Shown here piece by piece: positions 34,331 through 49,300 of a DNA stretch of 64,000 nucleotides (its first letter is position 1; each line of letters opens with the position of its first letter). Made by a program: the position numbers and the translations under genes. The notes beneath the pieces were generated by a model. That model did not search any database, was not told the DNA's origin, and saw nothing but the letters and a program-made list of their open reading frames with translations. This stretch comes from Rhodanobacteraceae bacterium ZG21-1 (GTDB lineage: Bacteria > Pseudomonadota > Gammaproteobacteria > Xanthomonadales > Rhodanobacteraceae): assembly GCA_021390615.1 (NCBI GenBank), contig JAJEJU010000022.1:372001-436000 (forward strand), in the 5' to 3' direction.

Positions 34331-37300
34331 CAAGAACTGGGCTTAGTGGATTTGTAGCTCGGGCAGCTGGAATACCAATTTCGTTGGCTCCGCCCACTCC
34401 ATCAGCCTTTGCACTGCCGAGCGGACTAATCTGTGGATCAACCTCGTCTCTACCGCCCTCAACCTCCCTGAACTCCTGATCGACTGGAGGCTGCTGACCC
34501 TCCACGGGATCAGCCCCTTCTTCGGAAGAGGGCGGCTCGAAAGTATCCTCATCTAAAGATTGGCTTTCAATCTCAGGCTCAAGCTCGTTTCTACCACCCC
34601 CAGCCTCCTTGAACTCCTGATCCACTGAAGGCTGCTGACTCTCCATGGGATCGGTCGCGCCTATATCGCCGGACAGTCTTGGCCCCAATTCAGGTCCTGG
34701 ATCAATGCTCGAGAGCGACTCGTTCGACAGCGTAGGGTCAATCCGTTCGCTTAGGGAAGGCGAAGGCTCGCCCTCTAAGCCGACCTTACCCAAGGCCAGC
34801 GCGCCGAACAGGCCACCCAGCTGCGTTTCGACGCTCTTGGCGTCGCCATTGGAAATGGCCGTGCCTAGATTCCAACCGAACACTGCACTTCCTGTCACAG
34901 GATTTGAAGCTAGGAGGTTCTCAACCATATGATCCGACGGATCACGATCCGTCACCGCTTCCTGCCCCGTATTGCTCCAGTAGTCCGGTTGATATATCTC
35001 CCCGGTAATCGCATGGTCGACCAAGCCGTATGCAACCAGTGACAGGTCATGTACTTGTGCGACCGGCTGATAGGCTATGTTGATGAGTGTGTCGACAGCC
35101 CCAGTCAACACGTTATTGGCTGCATATCCCAATCTCTGAGCCCATCCAGGGCCATGCAGTTCATTTCCGGCCGAGCTACCTTGATCCGTGGAATATGAGC
35201 CCGCCATGCCATTGACGTTACCCGTCAGGACATCAGTATCAGTGTTGTACCAACCTGCCTGACCCGTGTAAGCACCTTGGTCACTTTGGCTTGAGCGGCC
35301 GCCATAGATGTCGACGTTGATAGCACCCGTAGCGGTATTCACATCCCCCACAGGCTGGCCGATTGCCGAGCTCACGACCGAACGCGCCTGCGCCACGCTT
35401 TGTGCGGCATTGACCGAACCAGCCTGCACATCATCCAGTGCCTGACTGAGAGCTGCAGTGGCTCGATCTACGGCATCGGAATCCATCGATGGATTATCGA
35501 TGGAGTCACGAAGTGCCTGAGCCATGCTTTGCAACTGAGCGATCTGTGATGACGACTGCCCTGCGCCTTGGCCGTCCAATGCGCTCTGACCCATGCCGGC
35601 AAAATCCTGCTGTGCCATGGCCGCCGTCTGCCCATCCTCGCTTACTTGGATCGACGACTGCTGGTCGGCGATGTATTGGTCGGCGCTGGTGTTCAGCGCA
35701 TCGACCTCTTGCCGACTCTGCTGCGCCTGATAAGCCTGGATCCCCTGCTGCGCCTGTGCGGACAGATAGCTGCCAACCGGCTCACCGATGGCATAGCCCG
35801 CGATGTCCTCGCCCACCTGGGTCCAGCTCGGCAGATGCGCGTCGCCCAGGAGATCGGCCAGCTCGCGATCCACCACATCCCCCGTGGCGGCACTGAAGAC
35901 GCGATCTAGTTCGCTGCTGTCGCCGGCTTGCCCATACATGCTTTGGGTCTGTGTCGGCCCGATCTCTCCGCTGGCCACGCTGGCGACACTGCCCGCCACC
36001 AGGCCTGCCCAGCTGAAATGCGCTGACTGGCCACTGAGCTTGGCCGCGATATCGTTGCCGAGATAGCTGGCCGCACCCTGCACGAGATCGCCGCCCACAT
36101 TGAGGCCGTTGGCCGAGGTGCTGCTGGCAAAGGTGGCCGATTGGGATAGCCCGGTCGTGACGCCCGCGCCAATGGCTCCGCCGATGGCCCCCTCCAGCAC
36201 GCCGCCCCAGTTGAAGCCATGCTGGATGCCTTCGGCTTCGCCGGTCAGCTGACCCGCCACGCTGCCCGCGGCGCCAGCGATCGCACCCACCGTCGCTGCC
36301 TCGCCTGCCGTCAGCGCCGCCGCTTCGCCATACAGCAGCTCGCTGGTCGCCCCGTAGGTCAGCACGGTCACCACGATCGTCACCGCCACCACCACGATCT
36401 CCGCCAGCACGTTGCAGTTCGCACTGCTCGGCGCCGACGTCGGCGGCGGAGTGATGCTCGGCAAACTCGGCGTGGTGTTGCCGAGGATGCTGCCGGGGTT
36501 GTACGGCGCGAAGGTGTTCGACGTATTGCTGTGCGTGGTCACCGCCGGGATGAACAGGCGTTGGCCCAGCGCCAAACTGCTGTCGCCGCTCAGCCCGTTC
36601 GCCTGTGCCAGCACGTACCACAGGCTGGCGTTGCCGTATTCCATCTGCGCGATGCTCTGCAGCGTGTCGCCCGTCTGCACCACGTAACTGTCCGGGCTGT
36701 TGTTGTTGCTGCTGAACGCGGTCACCTCGTCCAGTACGTCCAGCGTGCCCGCGTCGTCGAAGTGCGCCAGCTGCTGGCCGTTCGCGTAGACGTAGTGCTG
36801 CACTTCCGTGGCCGGGCTGCTGCCCTGGTCCAGGGTGCTGCCGCTGCTGCCGGTGCCGTCCTGCCGCTCGATGATCTCGCCCTGGCCGTTGTACGCGAAC
36901 ACGTGCACGGTGTCGTCGATCGTGCCGGAGGGGTCTTCGGTGTGCTGCTCCACCGCCACCTGGTTGCCGCGCGTGTCGTACACCACCGTAGTGGTCGCCG
37001 GCTGCACGTTCGCCGTGCCCGAGATGTTGCTGCCGGTGGTGTTGGCCTGCAGGTAGCTGTCCTTCTTCAGGTAGAACACCTGGTACTGGTCCACCCGGCC
37101 GCTGCTGTCGCGGTACTGGTAGCCCACCACGTTGCCTTCGGCGTCGTAGCCGGGCGTGCCGTTCGGGCCCTGGTACACCACTTCGCTCTGCAGCTGCAGG
37201 CTGCCGTAAGTGGTGGCGTCCGGCGTCGGCGGCGTGGTCGGCGCCGCGCCGCCCGTGCCGTCCCAGTTGCTGGGGTTGCCGAAGGTCTGCGATTCGCTCA

Positions 37301-40300
37301 GCCGGCCCACCGCGTCGTAGAAGTTCACCGTGGCGCTTTCCAGCTGGCCGCCCACGTTCACCGTCTCGGTCTGCGAGCCGTTGCCGTTCGGGTCGTTGGG
37401 GTTGCCCGGCTGCTGCACCTGAATCGTCGCATCCAGCGCGTAATAGGTCTGGGTCACCAGCGCATGGCCGTCGGCGTCGTAGCTGATCAACTGCTGCACG
37501 CCGTCGGAAGCGCCGCCGGTGGTGGTGTCCACCGCGTAGTCGGCCTGCACCAGCTCGTTGTACGCGTCGTAGTGGTTGCGCTGCACCAGGGAGTCGCCGT
37601 TGGCGCCCAGGGTGAGGATCTGCACCACGTTGCCGTTGGCGTCGTAGAAGTTCTCGTAGGACGCCGCCGCGCTGCTCACCACGATCTGGCCGTTCTGCAG
37701 CGTGCCGTCGGACACCATCACCCGGTTGTCGCCGTCGTAGGTGTACCACGCCGCCTGCGTGCTGCCGTGGCTGCTGGCGCTCACTTCGCGGCGGTTGCCG
37801 GCGGCGTCGTAGCTGAAGTTCTCGTCGAGCACCACCGCGCCCGTGACTTCGTCGGTCTGCACCACCTGGCTGATGCGGTTGTGGCTGTCGTAGCTGGTCT
37901 GGGTGACCGTGTGCACCAGCTTGTCGTTGCCGTCGTGGGTGAGGTCTTCCTCGCGGATCAGGTTGCCGTTGGCGTCGTACTGGTAGCTGTAGCTGGACCC
38001 GTCGGCGAAGGTTTCCGTGGCCACCTGGCCGTTGGCGTTGTAGGTGAGGGTCTCGCTGTTGGGCGTGGTGATCGGCGCGCTGACGTAGCCCGGCATCGCG
38101 GTCTGGCCGGTCGGCGACCAGTTGTCGCTCTCGCCGGTCTCGGCGCCGGTGTTGGCGTCGTAGCTGTAGGTGTAGTTCGCGCCGTTGAGGTCGGTGTGCT
38201 GGGTCACCTGGCCGTAGGCGTTGTACTGCCAGCTCTCGGTGTCGCCGTCGGCGGTAGTCTCGCTGACCAGTTGGCCGTCTTGGTTGTAGACGTAGGTGTT
38301 CTGCACCACGCCGGTGGGCACCTGCGGCACGTACTGGTAGTTCCAGCGCGCCGCATCCACTTCCAGCCCGCCGCCGTTGCTGGCGTTGCCGGACACACCG
38401 ATCGCCGCGAACGCCGCGCCGGCCGGCGCCGAGGCGGTGACGTTGGAGCTTACCCAAGCACCCTTGTGGTCGCTCGCCACCACGTTGCCTTCGCTGACGC
38501 CGATCTGGTTGCCGTTCGCGTCGTACCACACGATCAGCACCGCGCCGGCCGCCTGGGACAGGAAGGGCGCGAGGTAGAGCGAGACATCGACCGAGGCGCT
38601 GATGGTCTGCCCGGCCACCACCGGCACCCGGTCCTGGTTGATCATGGAATTGATGCCGGGGCCGCCATAGGCGCCGACCATCTTGCCGTTGGCGGCGTTG
38701 CTGGCCTGCACCACCGACCAGCCGGTGCCGAGGTTCCAGCCGGCCGCGCCCTGCTCGAAGTCCTGGTTGGTGGGCTGGTCGGTGAAGCTGCCGCTGGGCA
38801 GCGACACCACCACGCCGCCGTTGCCGGTGCCCACGCTGGTGATATACGCCGGCGGCACGTAGGTCCAGCTGACGTTGGAGATATAGATCGCCGAGCCGAT
38901 GTTGTAGTTGGTGCAGCCGAAGACGATGGCCGCATAGGCTGCGCCCGGCGGCGCCGTGGCGGTCAGCGCGGAGACGCCGGGCCCGTTGCCGGCCGAGACG
39001 ATGTCGTTGTTGGATGGCTGTTCGGATGCAGGCAGCGCATTGCCGTTGGCGTCGTACCAGACGATGCCGATCGCACCGCCGCCGTGCTCGCCGACCACGT
39101 CGAAATGACCGTGCGCGGTGATGGTCTGGCCCGGCACCACCGGCACCTTGTCCTGGTTGACCGCGGTGCCTTCGCCGCCGTTGGGGTTGTTGGTGCCGGT
39201 GTACACCATGCCCCAGCTCTGGCCGTCCACGGAATAGCTGCCGGCGATGAAGCCGGGATCCAGCGTCCAGCCGGTGCTGCCCTGGGCGAAGTTGGGATTG
39301 GTGGGCTGCTGGGTCCAGCTGCCGGTGCCGTAGTTGCCGAGGCCGTGCGCAGAGGCCGAGCTGGCCGCGCGCTGCGCCGCGTCCTGGCTCCAGATCACCC
39401 GCTTCTGGCTGTCGTAGCCGTCGAAGGTGGCGTGCAGCGCCGCATCGGTGCCGTCGCCGCCCTGCAGGTAGGCGCTGCCGATGCCGTCGTAGCTGATGAT
39501 GTGGTCGCCGTTCTGGTCCAGCACATAGGCCTGGCGCCACACCAGCTGGCGCGAATTGCCGGCGGCGGCGAGCACGAAACTGCCCTGCTGCACGGTGCGG
39601 CCCAGCGCATCGACATTGGTGAAGCTGAGGTTGCCGTTGCCGTCCTGTCCGGCGACCTGGTTGCCCAGCGCGTCGTAGCCGGTGAGGCTGGTGGCGCCGG
39701 CGCCGTTGGATGTCTGCACCACCTGGCCGAGCGCGTTGTAGACGGTACGAGTGACGTTGCCGTTTTCGTCGGTGCTGGCGACCAGGTTGCCGTCGGCGTC
39801 GTAGGCGGCAGTCTTGACCGGTGTCGTGGTGGTGCTGCTGCCGTCGATGCCGACCACCGCCACGGCAGCCTCGGTTTCGACGACGATGTCGTTGCGTTCG
39901 TTGTAGGTGTAGGTGGTGGTGTTGCCGTTGGCGTCAGTGGAGCTGAGCACGTTGCCCCAGGCATCGTAGCTGGCATGCACGATGCCACTGCTCTCGCCGC
40001 TGGCCGCGTTGGTGCTCGGCCCCTGCTCGGCCACCGCGCGGCCGTCCAGGTCGCGCGTGTAGATGGTCTGCGCGGTGCCGCCGACGCTGGCCGCCAGCGG
40101 CACCGTGTCGGTGAGCAGCTGACCGGCCAGGTTGTAGCCGTAGGTGTGCAGCTCGCCGGTCTTGGGGTCGGTGCTGGTGAGCTTGTTGCCGTCGTTGTCG
40201 TAGGTGGTCACGACGTTGTTGACCACGCCGTCGCCGCTGGCCACCACCTCGCCGAACGCATCGTAGGTGGTGCTGGTGGCGGCGTCCGGCGACGGAATGC

Positions 40301-43300
40301 TCGAGCGCCAGGTGATGCTGGCGATCTGCTGGTTGTCGGCGTCGTAGCTGTAGTTGGTGGTGACCGTAGTGGAAGTGGTGTCGTTGCCGGTGAGCGTGTA
40401 GGACTGGCTGATCAGGTTGCCGTTGGCGTCGTAGGCCATGAAGCGGGCCTGGTTCGAGGTCCAGTTCGGCGCGCTGCCGTCGAGCGGGGTGAGCTCGGCC
40501 ACGGCGTGACCGTTGGCGTCGTACTGGTAGTAGGTGCTGACCGACTGGGTGGAACCGGTCGAACCCACTGTTTGCACCAGCTTGTTGCCCAGTGCGTCGT
40601 AGCTGTAGCTCACCACCTGCGCGGCGGTGGTGTAGAGCGAGGGGCTGGCCAGGGTCAGCGAGGGATTGGCTTCAAGCAGGGCCTGCCAGTTGGCCACCAG
40701 CACCTGCACCTGCGGCCCGGTGACGCTGATGATGCGGCCCAGCGCATCGTAGGCGGTGATGACGGTGTTGCCGTTCTCGGTCACCGTGGTGACGTGGTTG
40801 TCGCCGTCGTAGCCGTAGCTGGTGGTGACGAAACCCGTGACCGGCTGGCCCTGCGCATTGATGTAGCTGCGCAGCACCGACTCGCCGGTCTTATTGCCGT
40901 TGTTGTCGTAGGTGTACTGGGTGACGCGATCCAGGCCGGTGGTGGCGGCGTTGCCGGCCGGCGGCAGCGCCGGCGGCGCGCCGCCCGCGACCAGGCCGCC
41001 AGTGCCGATGGCGGTGGCCCACTGGGTGGTGCTGCTGACGTCGCCGAAGGCATCGTAGGTGGTGCTGGTGACGTAGCCCAGCGGATCGACCGCCATGGTC
41101 TGGTGGCCGAGCGCATCGTAGTAGTAGTAACTGGTGGCCCATACCGCGCCGGCCTGGCCCGGCGTGCCCTGCACCAGCAACGACTGGCTGGTCACGTTGC
41201 CGTAGGCGTCGTAGGTGTACTGGGTGACCGGCGAGCCGCTCGACGCGCTGCCGTTGCTGTTGGTGTAGGTGATCGCCGGCTGGGTCACCGACAGCTTGTT
41301 GCCCTGGATGTCGTAGGTGGTGGTGATGGTGCGGTCGGCCGACGAGGGATCGAGCGACGATTGCAGCTGCTCCATGCTCAGCGGCTGGCCGGGGACCCAG
41401 CTTTGGCTGCTGACCAGGGCCGAGGTATCGATCGGCTCGGCGTAGCGGGTCACGGCCGTCTGCTGGCCGTAGGCGTTGTACTGGTAGCCGGTGACATAGC
41501 CATCGCCGTCGACGGCATAGGCCAGGCGGCCGTCCAGATCGTAGACGTTGTAGGCGTCGTTGCCGTTGGCATCCTCGCTGGCGACGGCATGACCGAAGGC
41601 GTCGTAGCTGATGGTGGTCGTCGGCGGATTGCCGTTGTAAGTGACGACACCGGTGGAAGGATTGACCGCGCCCGGCCCAGACAACTGCACTTCGAACAGA
41701 TTGCCGTCGCTGTCGTACTGATAGTTGGTGATGCCGACACCCTGCGCGAGCAGACTCTGTCCCTGCGCATTCAGCGCCTGCACGGTCTTGGACGAGAGCG
41801 TGCCGTCGTTGGCGTACTCGTAGGTGGTGACGATGCTGGCCTGCACGGTGCCCTGGTAGGAGCCGTCGCTGCCGTAGCTGGCCACTGCGACGAGCGGGCT
41901 GGTTTCCTGGCTCAGGTTGCCCGCCTCGTCATAAGCGTATTGCCAGGTATTGCCGTTGCCGTCGGTATAGGACAGCTTGAGGCCGCGCGCGTCGTAGGTG
42001 TACTTCGCGGTGGGCGTGCTGCTTTGCGTGCTCAGCGTCTCGACCAGGTTGCCCACGCTGTCGTAGACGTTGCCGGTGCCGCGCATCTGCGTGGTGTCGG
42101 GATTGGCTGCCTGCACCGCCGCGGCCACGTCGACTGCGTCCCAGCCGGCCGGCGTGCCGATGGGATGCGCATATTGCAAAGTCCAGCTGGCGCGGCCGTC
42201 CGCATCGTATTCGGTCTGGGTGACGTTGCCGGCGGCATCGATCTGGTAGACCTTGCGCCCGGCGGCGTCGTACACGCTGCGCGTGGTGTGCTGCGCGCTG
42301 ACGCCGGCGAGGTATGACTCGATCGAGGCGGTGGTTGCACCGGCACCGAACTGGGATGCAGGCAGCAGCGCCCCGTACTGGATCTGCGCGATGACGTTGC
42401 CGTCCGCGTCGTATTGCGTCTGCTGCACCAGGCCGCCGGATTGCCCGCCAAGCGAGGCCGAACTGACCACCAGGCTGACTCGCCCCATGTCGTCGTAGTA
42501 GGTGTAGGTCGCGCGCGCGGTGGCGTCGCTGTCGCCCGCGGCCGTCAGGGCCGACTGCACATCGGCAGGCGTGGCCGTCGCGGCCTGCAGGGCAGACGCG
42601 AGACTCGACGACACGCTGATGGGTGCGGCATAGGCGAGGCTGCCCGAGACTTGGCCGGCGCTGTTGTACAGCGTCTCGGTGACCGCGCCGGTCGGGTCGA
42701 TGCTGTATTGCAGCTGGCCGTTGGCGTTGTAGACCTGGTAGCTGACATGGTCGTCGACGCTGGTCGTGAGCTGCGCCGCAGCATTGCTCAGCTGCGCTTC
42801 AAGGCCGTCATCGCTATCGATGGCATTGGAAATCGCATTGATCTGACTGGCGGAAAGCGCGGTGGCGTACTGCCGCTTCGCCACTACCTGACCATCGGCG
42901 TTGTAGGAGTACTGAGTGACGAGGCCTTTTTTCCAGGCGAATTCGCCAAAGCCACCGGCATCCTGGTCGATCTGATAAATCAGCTCGCCGGCTTCGTTGT
43001 AGAGGTTGTAGACGCCGCCCGGATCGCCGTTGCTGGTGCTGATCAGGTTGCCGTCGGGGTCGTAGCTGTAGATGCTGTTGTAGATGCCGCCCGTGTCGAG
43101 CAATTCGCTGGTCAGGCGACCCAGGCTGTCATACGTGTAATCGGACTCCCCGTTGCCATTGTTGCCGTTCTGGCTGACGCTCTTCGTCACCTCGTTGTAG
43201 CGGTTGTAGGTGTAGTCCGTGGTGAGGTTCTGGTGGGTGGAGGCCGTGCCGGCGTCCTGCACGCGCTCCAGCACATTGCCGTTGCCGTCGTAGGCGTAGG

Positions 43301-46300
43301 TGGTGACGATGCCGGTCGGATCGGTGACCGCAACCTTCAGGCCGCGACCGTCGTAGACATAGGTGGTTACCAACTTCAGGCCGTTGGGATCGACCGTCTG
43401 AGTGAGCACCCGGCCGGCGGCGTCATAGGTGTAGGCCACCACGTGACCGTCGGCATCGGTGGTCTGGGTGAGGTTGCCTGCGTTGTCGTAGGCGTTGGTC
43501 ACCGTGCCGCCGTCGGCCTGGATCGTCTGCTGCAGCTCGCCGTCGGCGTCGTACTGGTAGCGAGTGGTGTTGCCGGCCGGATCGGTGACCGCGATGGTCT
43601 GGCCTTCGCGGTTATAGGCGGTGACCGTGGTGAGGCCGCCCGGTGCGGTGACGGTGAGCGTGCGCGCCGCATCATCATAGGCGTACGACGTGACCAGGCC
43701 CATCGCATCGGTGCTGCTGAGCACGCGACCGTAGGCGTCGTAGCGAGTCGAGGTGGTGCGCGCCTGGCCCTGCACGGTCAGGCTCTGGCTCAGCTGCTGG
43801 TCGAGATTGTCGTAGGTGTAGGTGGTGACGCTGCCGTCGCCGTCGGTGTAGCTTGCCTTGTTGCCGAAGGCGTCGTAGGTCCACGACTGCGTGCGCAGCT
43901 GGCCGCCGTAGTATTGGCCGGCGTCGACCTGGCCGGTCACGTCACCCATGTTGTCGTAGGTGTAGGTGGTAGTTAATGCATCGTAGTAGTTCCCATCGCC
44001 GCTCTGCGCGAGCACCACGTCGCCGAAGCCGTCGTAGGTATCCTGGATGAAGCTGCTGTAATTGACCGATTCCGACGTAACGCGCCCCTCCAGATCGTAT
44101 GAGTAACCGATCATCCTGTCGTGATCCGCATTGGCGGACTCATTGATGTCGGCTACCAGAATCGGACTCATCAGCGCAGACATCGATCGGGACGTCGGTG
44201 TGAAACCGCTGCCAATGGTGATGCGCGCGGCAAAAACGTAGGAGCCACCCAGATCGCCAAAGACATCATGGGCGGTTTCGCTGACCTCACCCAAGGCGTT
44301 GGAATTGCCGTTGCTATCAGCAACGCCGCGTATGGTGAAGTAGAGCTGGCCGTCTGGGTAATAGACGTACCAGGTCTTGTTGCCCAGCGCATCGGTGGCC
44401 AGGGTGCGGTTGCCGTCAAGGTCGTAGGCATAGGTGGTGGTACGCCCCATGGCGTCGGTGCTGCTCAGCTGGTTGCCGAAGGCGTCGTAGCTGGCGCTGC
44501 TGGTGCGCGCATCCGCGGTGCCTGCCGCCACCGTGGTCTGCACCACCTGGCCGGCCGGGTCGTAGCTGTACTGCGTCGTCACGCCCTGGGGATTGGTCTG
44601 GCTGAGCAGGTCGCCGTAGGCGTCGTAGCTGTTCAGGGTCTGCTGCGCGGCCGTACCGGCCAGCGCGGAGAGGATGCTCGTCAGACTGGCCGTCGCCGAA
44701 CCGCTGACCGCCGTGGCGTAGCGCGTGGTGCTTAGCCGCTGGTCGTCGAGGTCGTAGGTGTACTGGGTGAAGTAGCCGTCTGCATCCAGCGTGCCGAGCA
44801 GGTTGCCCTGCGCATCGTAATAGTTGCTGGTGATCTGATCGCTGGCGCTGGACGCCGGTGTGAGCTGAGCCAGCGTACCGGTGGCCTGCAGCGCGGCATT
44901 CGTAACGGTCGCGTAAGCCGTGGTCTGAGTACGCTGGCCGGCTGCGTCGTAGACCTCGGTGGTCAGGTAGCCGTTCGCGTCCAGCGTGCCGATGGTGTTG
45001 CCGTCGGCGTCGTAGAAGAGGCGTGTCGTACGCGTGGAAGACTCTGGCGTCGCCACATAGCCATTCGATGCGCTCGCCGCCTCGGTATAGAAGCCGTCGT
45101 CCTGCTGTTCCACCACACGCGAGGCGGCGTCATAGCTATAGGTCAACGTATCGCCGCCGCTGTAGTTGTAGCTGACGGTGACTTGGCCGGTAGTCGGGTC
45201 GTAGGTTTCGGTGCTGGCCACCTGGGCATAGCGCGTCGTCGTTGCGACGCGACCCATGGCGTCATACGTCGTCAGCGTGATGCGATCGGAGAACTGGTAG
45301 GCCTGCGGCAAGGCCTGAGCCGCCGTCACTGTGACAGCGCCATTGACCAACCACCCGGAAGTCTGGGCTGGCTCGATATAGGCGTATTGCTCGGTGACCC
45401 GACCCAGCGCATCGCGGGTGTACTTCACCACTGCGCCGCTCGTGCTGACGGTGACGACTACTCGCCCGTCCTTGTCGTAGAAGGTGAAGCTGGGGTTGCC
45501 GTTCGGGTCGACCTGGGCGACCTGCTCGCCGGCCGCGTTGTAGATGATCTGGGTGGTCTGAGTCGTCGCTGGCGTATTGGCCTGCGCCACCGCCTGCGCA
45601 ATCGAAGCCGTGGTGGCGCTGCCGCCCACCGCGGACAGCGCCAGCGGCACGCCGTACACGCTGCGCGCGATGACGCGACCGTCGGCGTCGTACTGGGTCT
45701 GGCTGACCACCGCCGCCAAGGTGCCGTTCACCAGCTTGGGCGTGATGCTGTAGACCTGGCGACCGTCGGCGTCGTAGTAGGCGTAATTCACTCGCGCCGT
45801 GGCGTCGCTGTCGCCCGCGTTACTCAAGGCCTGCTGCATATCGCTGGCTTGGGCGGTGCCGGCGCGCAGCGCGCCGTCCAACGCGGCGGTCAGCGTGATC
45901 GGTGTGGCGTAAGCCAGCGTCTCGGCGACCTGGCCCAGCGCGTTGTAGCGCGTCTCGATCACCTCGCCCAGCGCGTCGATGCTGTAGCGCAGGCGACCGT
46001 CCGCGTCGTACAGGTTGTAGCTGATCGGGTCGTTGGCCGTCGCCGCACCCGTCGCCAGCGACGCACCCGCCGCAAGGTTGCCGGCCACGCTTCCGCCAGC
46101 CAGGTTCGATAGGCTGCCGATGGCGACCAGGCTATCGTAGGTGCGCGTCGCGACCAGGCGACCGTCAGCGTCGTACCAGTGCTGCGTCAGCACGCCCTCG
46201 CCGGCGCCTTGCGCCCCGGCAGGAGTAATCGTGTAGACGGCCTCGTTGGCCTGGTCGTAGATGGTATAGGTGGTGTTGCCGTTCGGGTCGGTGCTGGCAA

Positions 46301-49300
46301 CCGGGTTGCCGTTGGCATCGTAGGCATAGCTGGTGGTGAGCTTCAGCCCGGCGGGATCGACGATGCTCTGCACCAACTGACCCAGCGCGTCGTAGACGTA
46401 TTGGGTGGTGCTCGTGGTCGCACCGCTGCCTAGCGTCTTGGTGAGGACGTTGCCGGCGCCGTCGTAGGTATAGGTGGTAGTGAGGTTGATCTCGCCGGTG
46501 CCAGCGTCCTGCATCTCGCTCAGCACATTGCCGTCGGCGTCGTAGTAGCTGTAGGTCGTCGCCACGCCCATCGGATCGGTCATCGACAGCAGGCGACCGG
46601 CGCCATCGTAAGCGTAGCTGGTGGTCAAGGCCTGGCCGGTCGGATCGACCGTCTTGCTCAGCACCCGGCCGCTGGCGTCATAGGTGTACGTCACCACCTG
46701 CCCGGCCGCGTCGGTGCTGCGGATCAAGTTGCCATCGGCGTCGTACTGGTTGCTGCTGGTCGCGCCCAGTGCATCGGTGCTGGTCAACAGGCGGCTGTCG
46801 CCGTCGTAGGTGTAGCTGGTCGCATTGCCCGCGCCATCGGCCACGGACACGGTATCGCCGTAAGCGTCGCGCACGGTCTGGCTGGTCACACCCAAGGGTG
46901 TGGTCACCGTCGTGGTGTGGGTGGCCAGATCGTATTGGTAAGTGGTGACGTTACCCAGCGCATCAGTCTGGCTGACCACACGCCCGTAGGCGTCGTAGCT
47001 AGCCTGGGTGGTGCGCAGCTGGCCGTCGACGGTCTGGCTGCTGGCAAGCTGCCGACCCAGATGGTCGTAGCTGTACTGGATAACGTTGCCATTGCCGTCG
47101 GTGCTGCTGCTGACGCGGCCAAAAGCATCGTAGGTATTGCCAGTGCTGCGCGCAGCCGCCGTGCCCACGCCGTCGGTCTCGACGATCAATTCGCCGCGAC
47201 TGTCGTAGCCATACGTCCTGGTCGTACTGTTGGCAGCGCTCAGCGCGCTGCCCGGCGCAATAATCTGCTGCTGCACCTGGGTGCGATCGCCGAACGCGTC
47301 GTACTGGTAGGCTGTCAAATAGCCGTCGCCGTCGGTGACCGTGGCGACCTGGCCACGCGCGTCATACGTGGTCGAACTGGTGGCGTTCGCATCGTTGGCG
47401 GATGCCGGCAAGGCAGCGACGGCCGCAGCCACCTGGGTCAGAGTCGCCGTGCCGGGATTGAGCGTGCTGCCGCTATCCCCAGCCGCCGTATTCAAAGTCA
47501 GCTGAGCGGCATAGACCGTCGTCGTGGCGACCTGGCCAAAGGCGTTGTAGGCATAGGCGGTGACGTTACCCAGGGCATTGAGCGCGCCGCCCGAGGGCTG
47601 GCCCTGCACGGCGTACACCAGCTGGCCATCGGCGTCGTAGCTGTACCAGGTGCTGTTACCCAGCACGTCGGTGGCTTCGGTCCGTTGATTGAGCGCGTTG
47701 TAGGTATAGGTGGTGGTCGCACCACTGGCGTCGGTGCTGGTCAGCAGGTTGCCGAAGGCATCGTAGGTGGCGCTGGTCGTGCGTGGCGCCCCCTGCCCGC
47801 TCGCCGGCGTGATCGTGGCGCTGAGCACCTGGCCCACGCTGTTGTACTGATAGGTGGTGACGGTGCCGTCCGCCGCGGTGCGGCTGACGACCTGGTCGTC
47901 GGCGTCGTAGGTCACGCTGCTCTGTTCATTGGCCGTGCTGCTGCCGAGCAGGCCGACCAGATCGGCAGTCGTCTCCGCGCCGGTCAGGGCGCCGAGCTGG
48001 GCGATGCTCAGGGCCGTGGCATAGCGCGTCGTGGTGGTCGTGTTGGTCTCGGTGTCGTAGCTGGTGACGGTGAGATAGCCATCCGCATCGACCTGGGCGA
48101 CCAAGCGGCCAGTGCCGTCGTAGTAGCTGCGGGTGGTCTGATCCTGCACGCTGGTCGCCAGATCGGCCTGCAGGGTGGACAGGCTCGGCGCATCGCCAAG
48201 CTCGCCGAGTTGCTTTGCGGTCAGGGCAGTTGCATAGGCCGTCTGCTGCACCACTTCGTCGTTGGCGTCGTAGCTCAGGGTGACCACGTAGCCGGCGGCA
48301 TCGATAGTCGCCACCGGACGCTGATCGGCGTCGTAGATGGTCTGAGTGGTGCGGTCGGCCGCGCTGGTGGTCAGGGCGACCTGCAGATTCGCGAGTGTGG
48401 GCGCGCTGCCCAGCGAAGACGTCAGCGCCGTGGCGTATTGGGTGACTGCCACGACGTTGCCGTCGCCGTCGTAACGGGTGACGGTGGCGTAGCCGGCCGG
48501 GTCGATGGTTGCCACCTTCTCGCCGGCAGCGTCGTAGATCGTGGTCGAGGTGCGATCGGTGCCGGTACTGGCCGGCAAGGGCAGGCCGGCAGGATAACTG
48601 CTGGTCAATGCGCCGTTGCTGATCCAGCTCGAGGGATCGATGGTGGTGCCGTACTGCGTGGTCTGGGTGACGCGACCATCCGCGTCGTAGGTGTAGGCCG
48701 TCACCGCACCGTTGGCGTCCACCGTGCCGCTGACCCGCCCATCCGCATCGTAGAAGGTGTAGCTGACGTTGCCGGCCGGATCGATCGTGGCCACTTCCTG
48801 GCCGGCGGCGTTGTAGATGAATTGGGTGGTTTCGCTGTCAGCGCCACCGTTCGCCAAGCCATCGGCATTGATGATCGACTGCAAATGATCCGATGTCGGA
48901 TTATCAAACAACGATTCCGCCTGAGCGGTCGTTATCGGCGTTCCAAGTATCGTGCTTCCGACCATTTCGCCATTGGCGGCAAAGGAGGTCAATGTGACAT
49001 AGATGCCTGAGGGCCCATTCTGACTGCCATTGCCGGGAAGAGGCAGCGTAGCCGAGGATATTTGAGCAACGACTCTATAATGGCTGTCGTAAATATTTAT
49101 AGATACTTGATCCGCACTGCTGTGCACAAGCATCGTATTGAGATTATCGAGCGTCGGATTTTCGAGCAAAGACAGCGCCTGCGCCGCCGTCAAGGCATGG
49201 GCATACGTGATGCTGCCGATAGTGAGGCCGCTGCTGTTGTATCCCACCTGGGTGACATATTCGCCGGGCTGGCCCGTGATGGATTGTCCAGCATTCTGAT

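Noticed and set aside
36219-42317. 2032-residue open frame on the plus strand opposite the rhs gene
   Set aside because: It arises from the biased codon use of the GC-rich YD repeats on the other strand; the protein is Val/Arg/Gly-rich without any domain.
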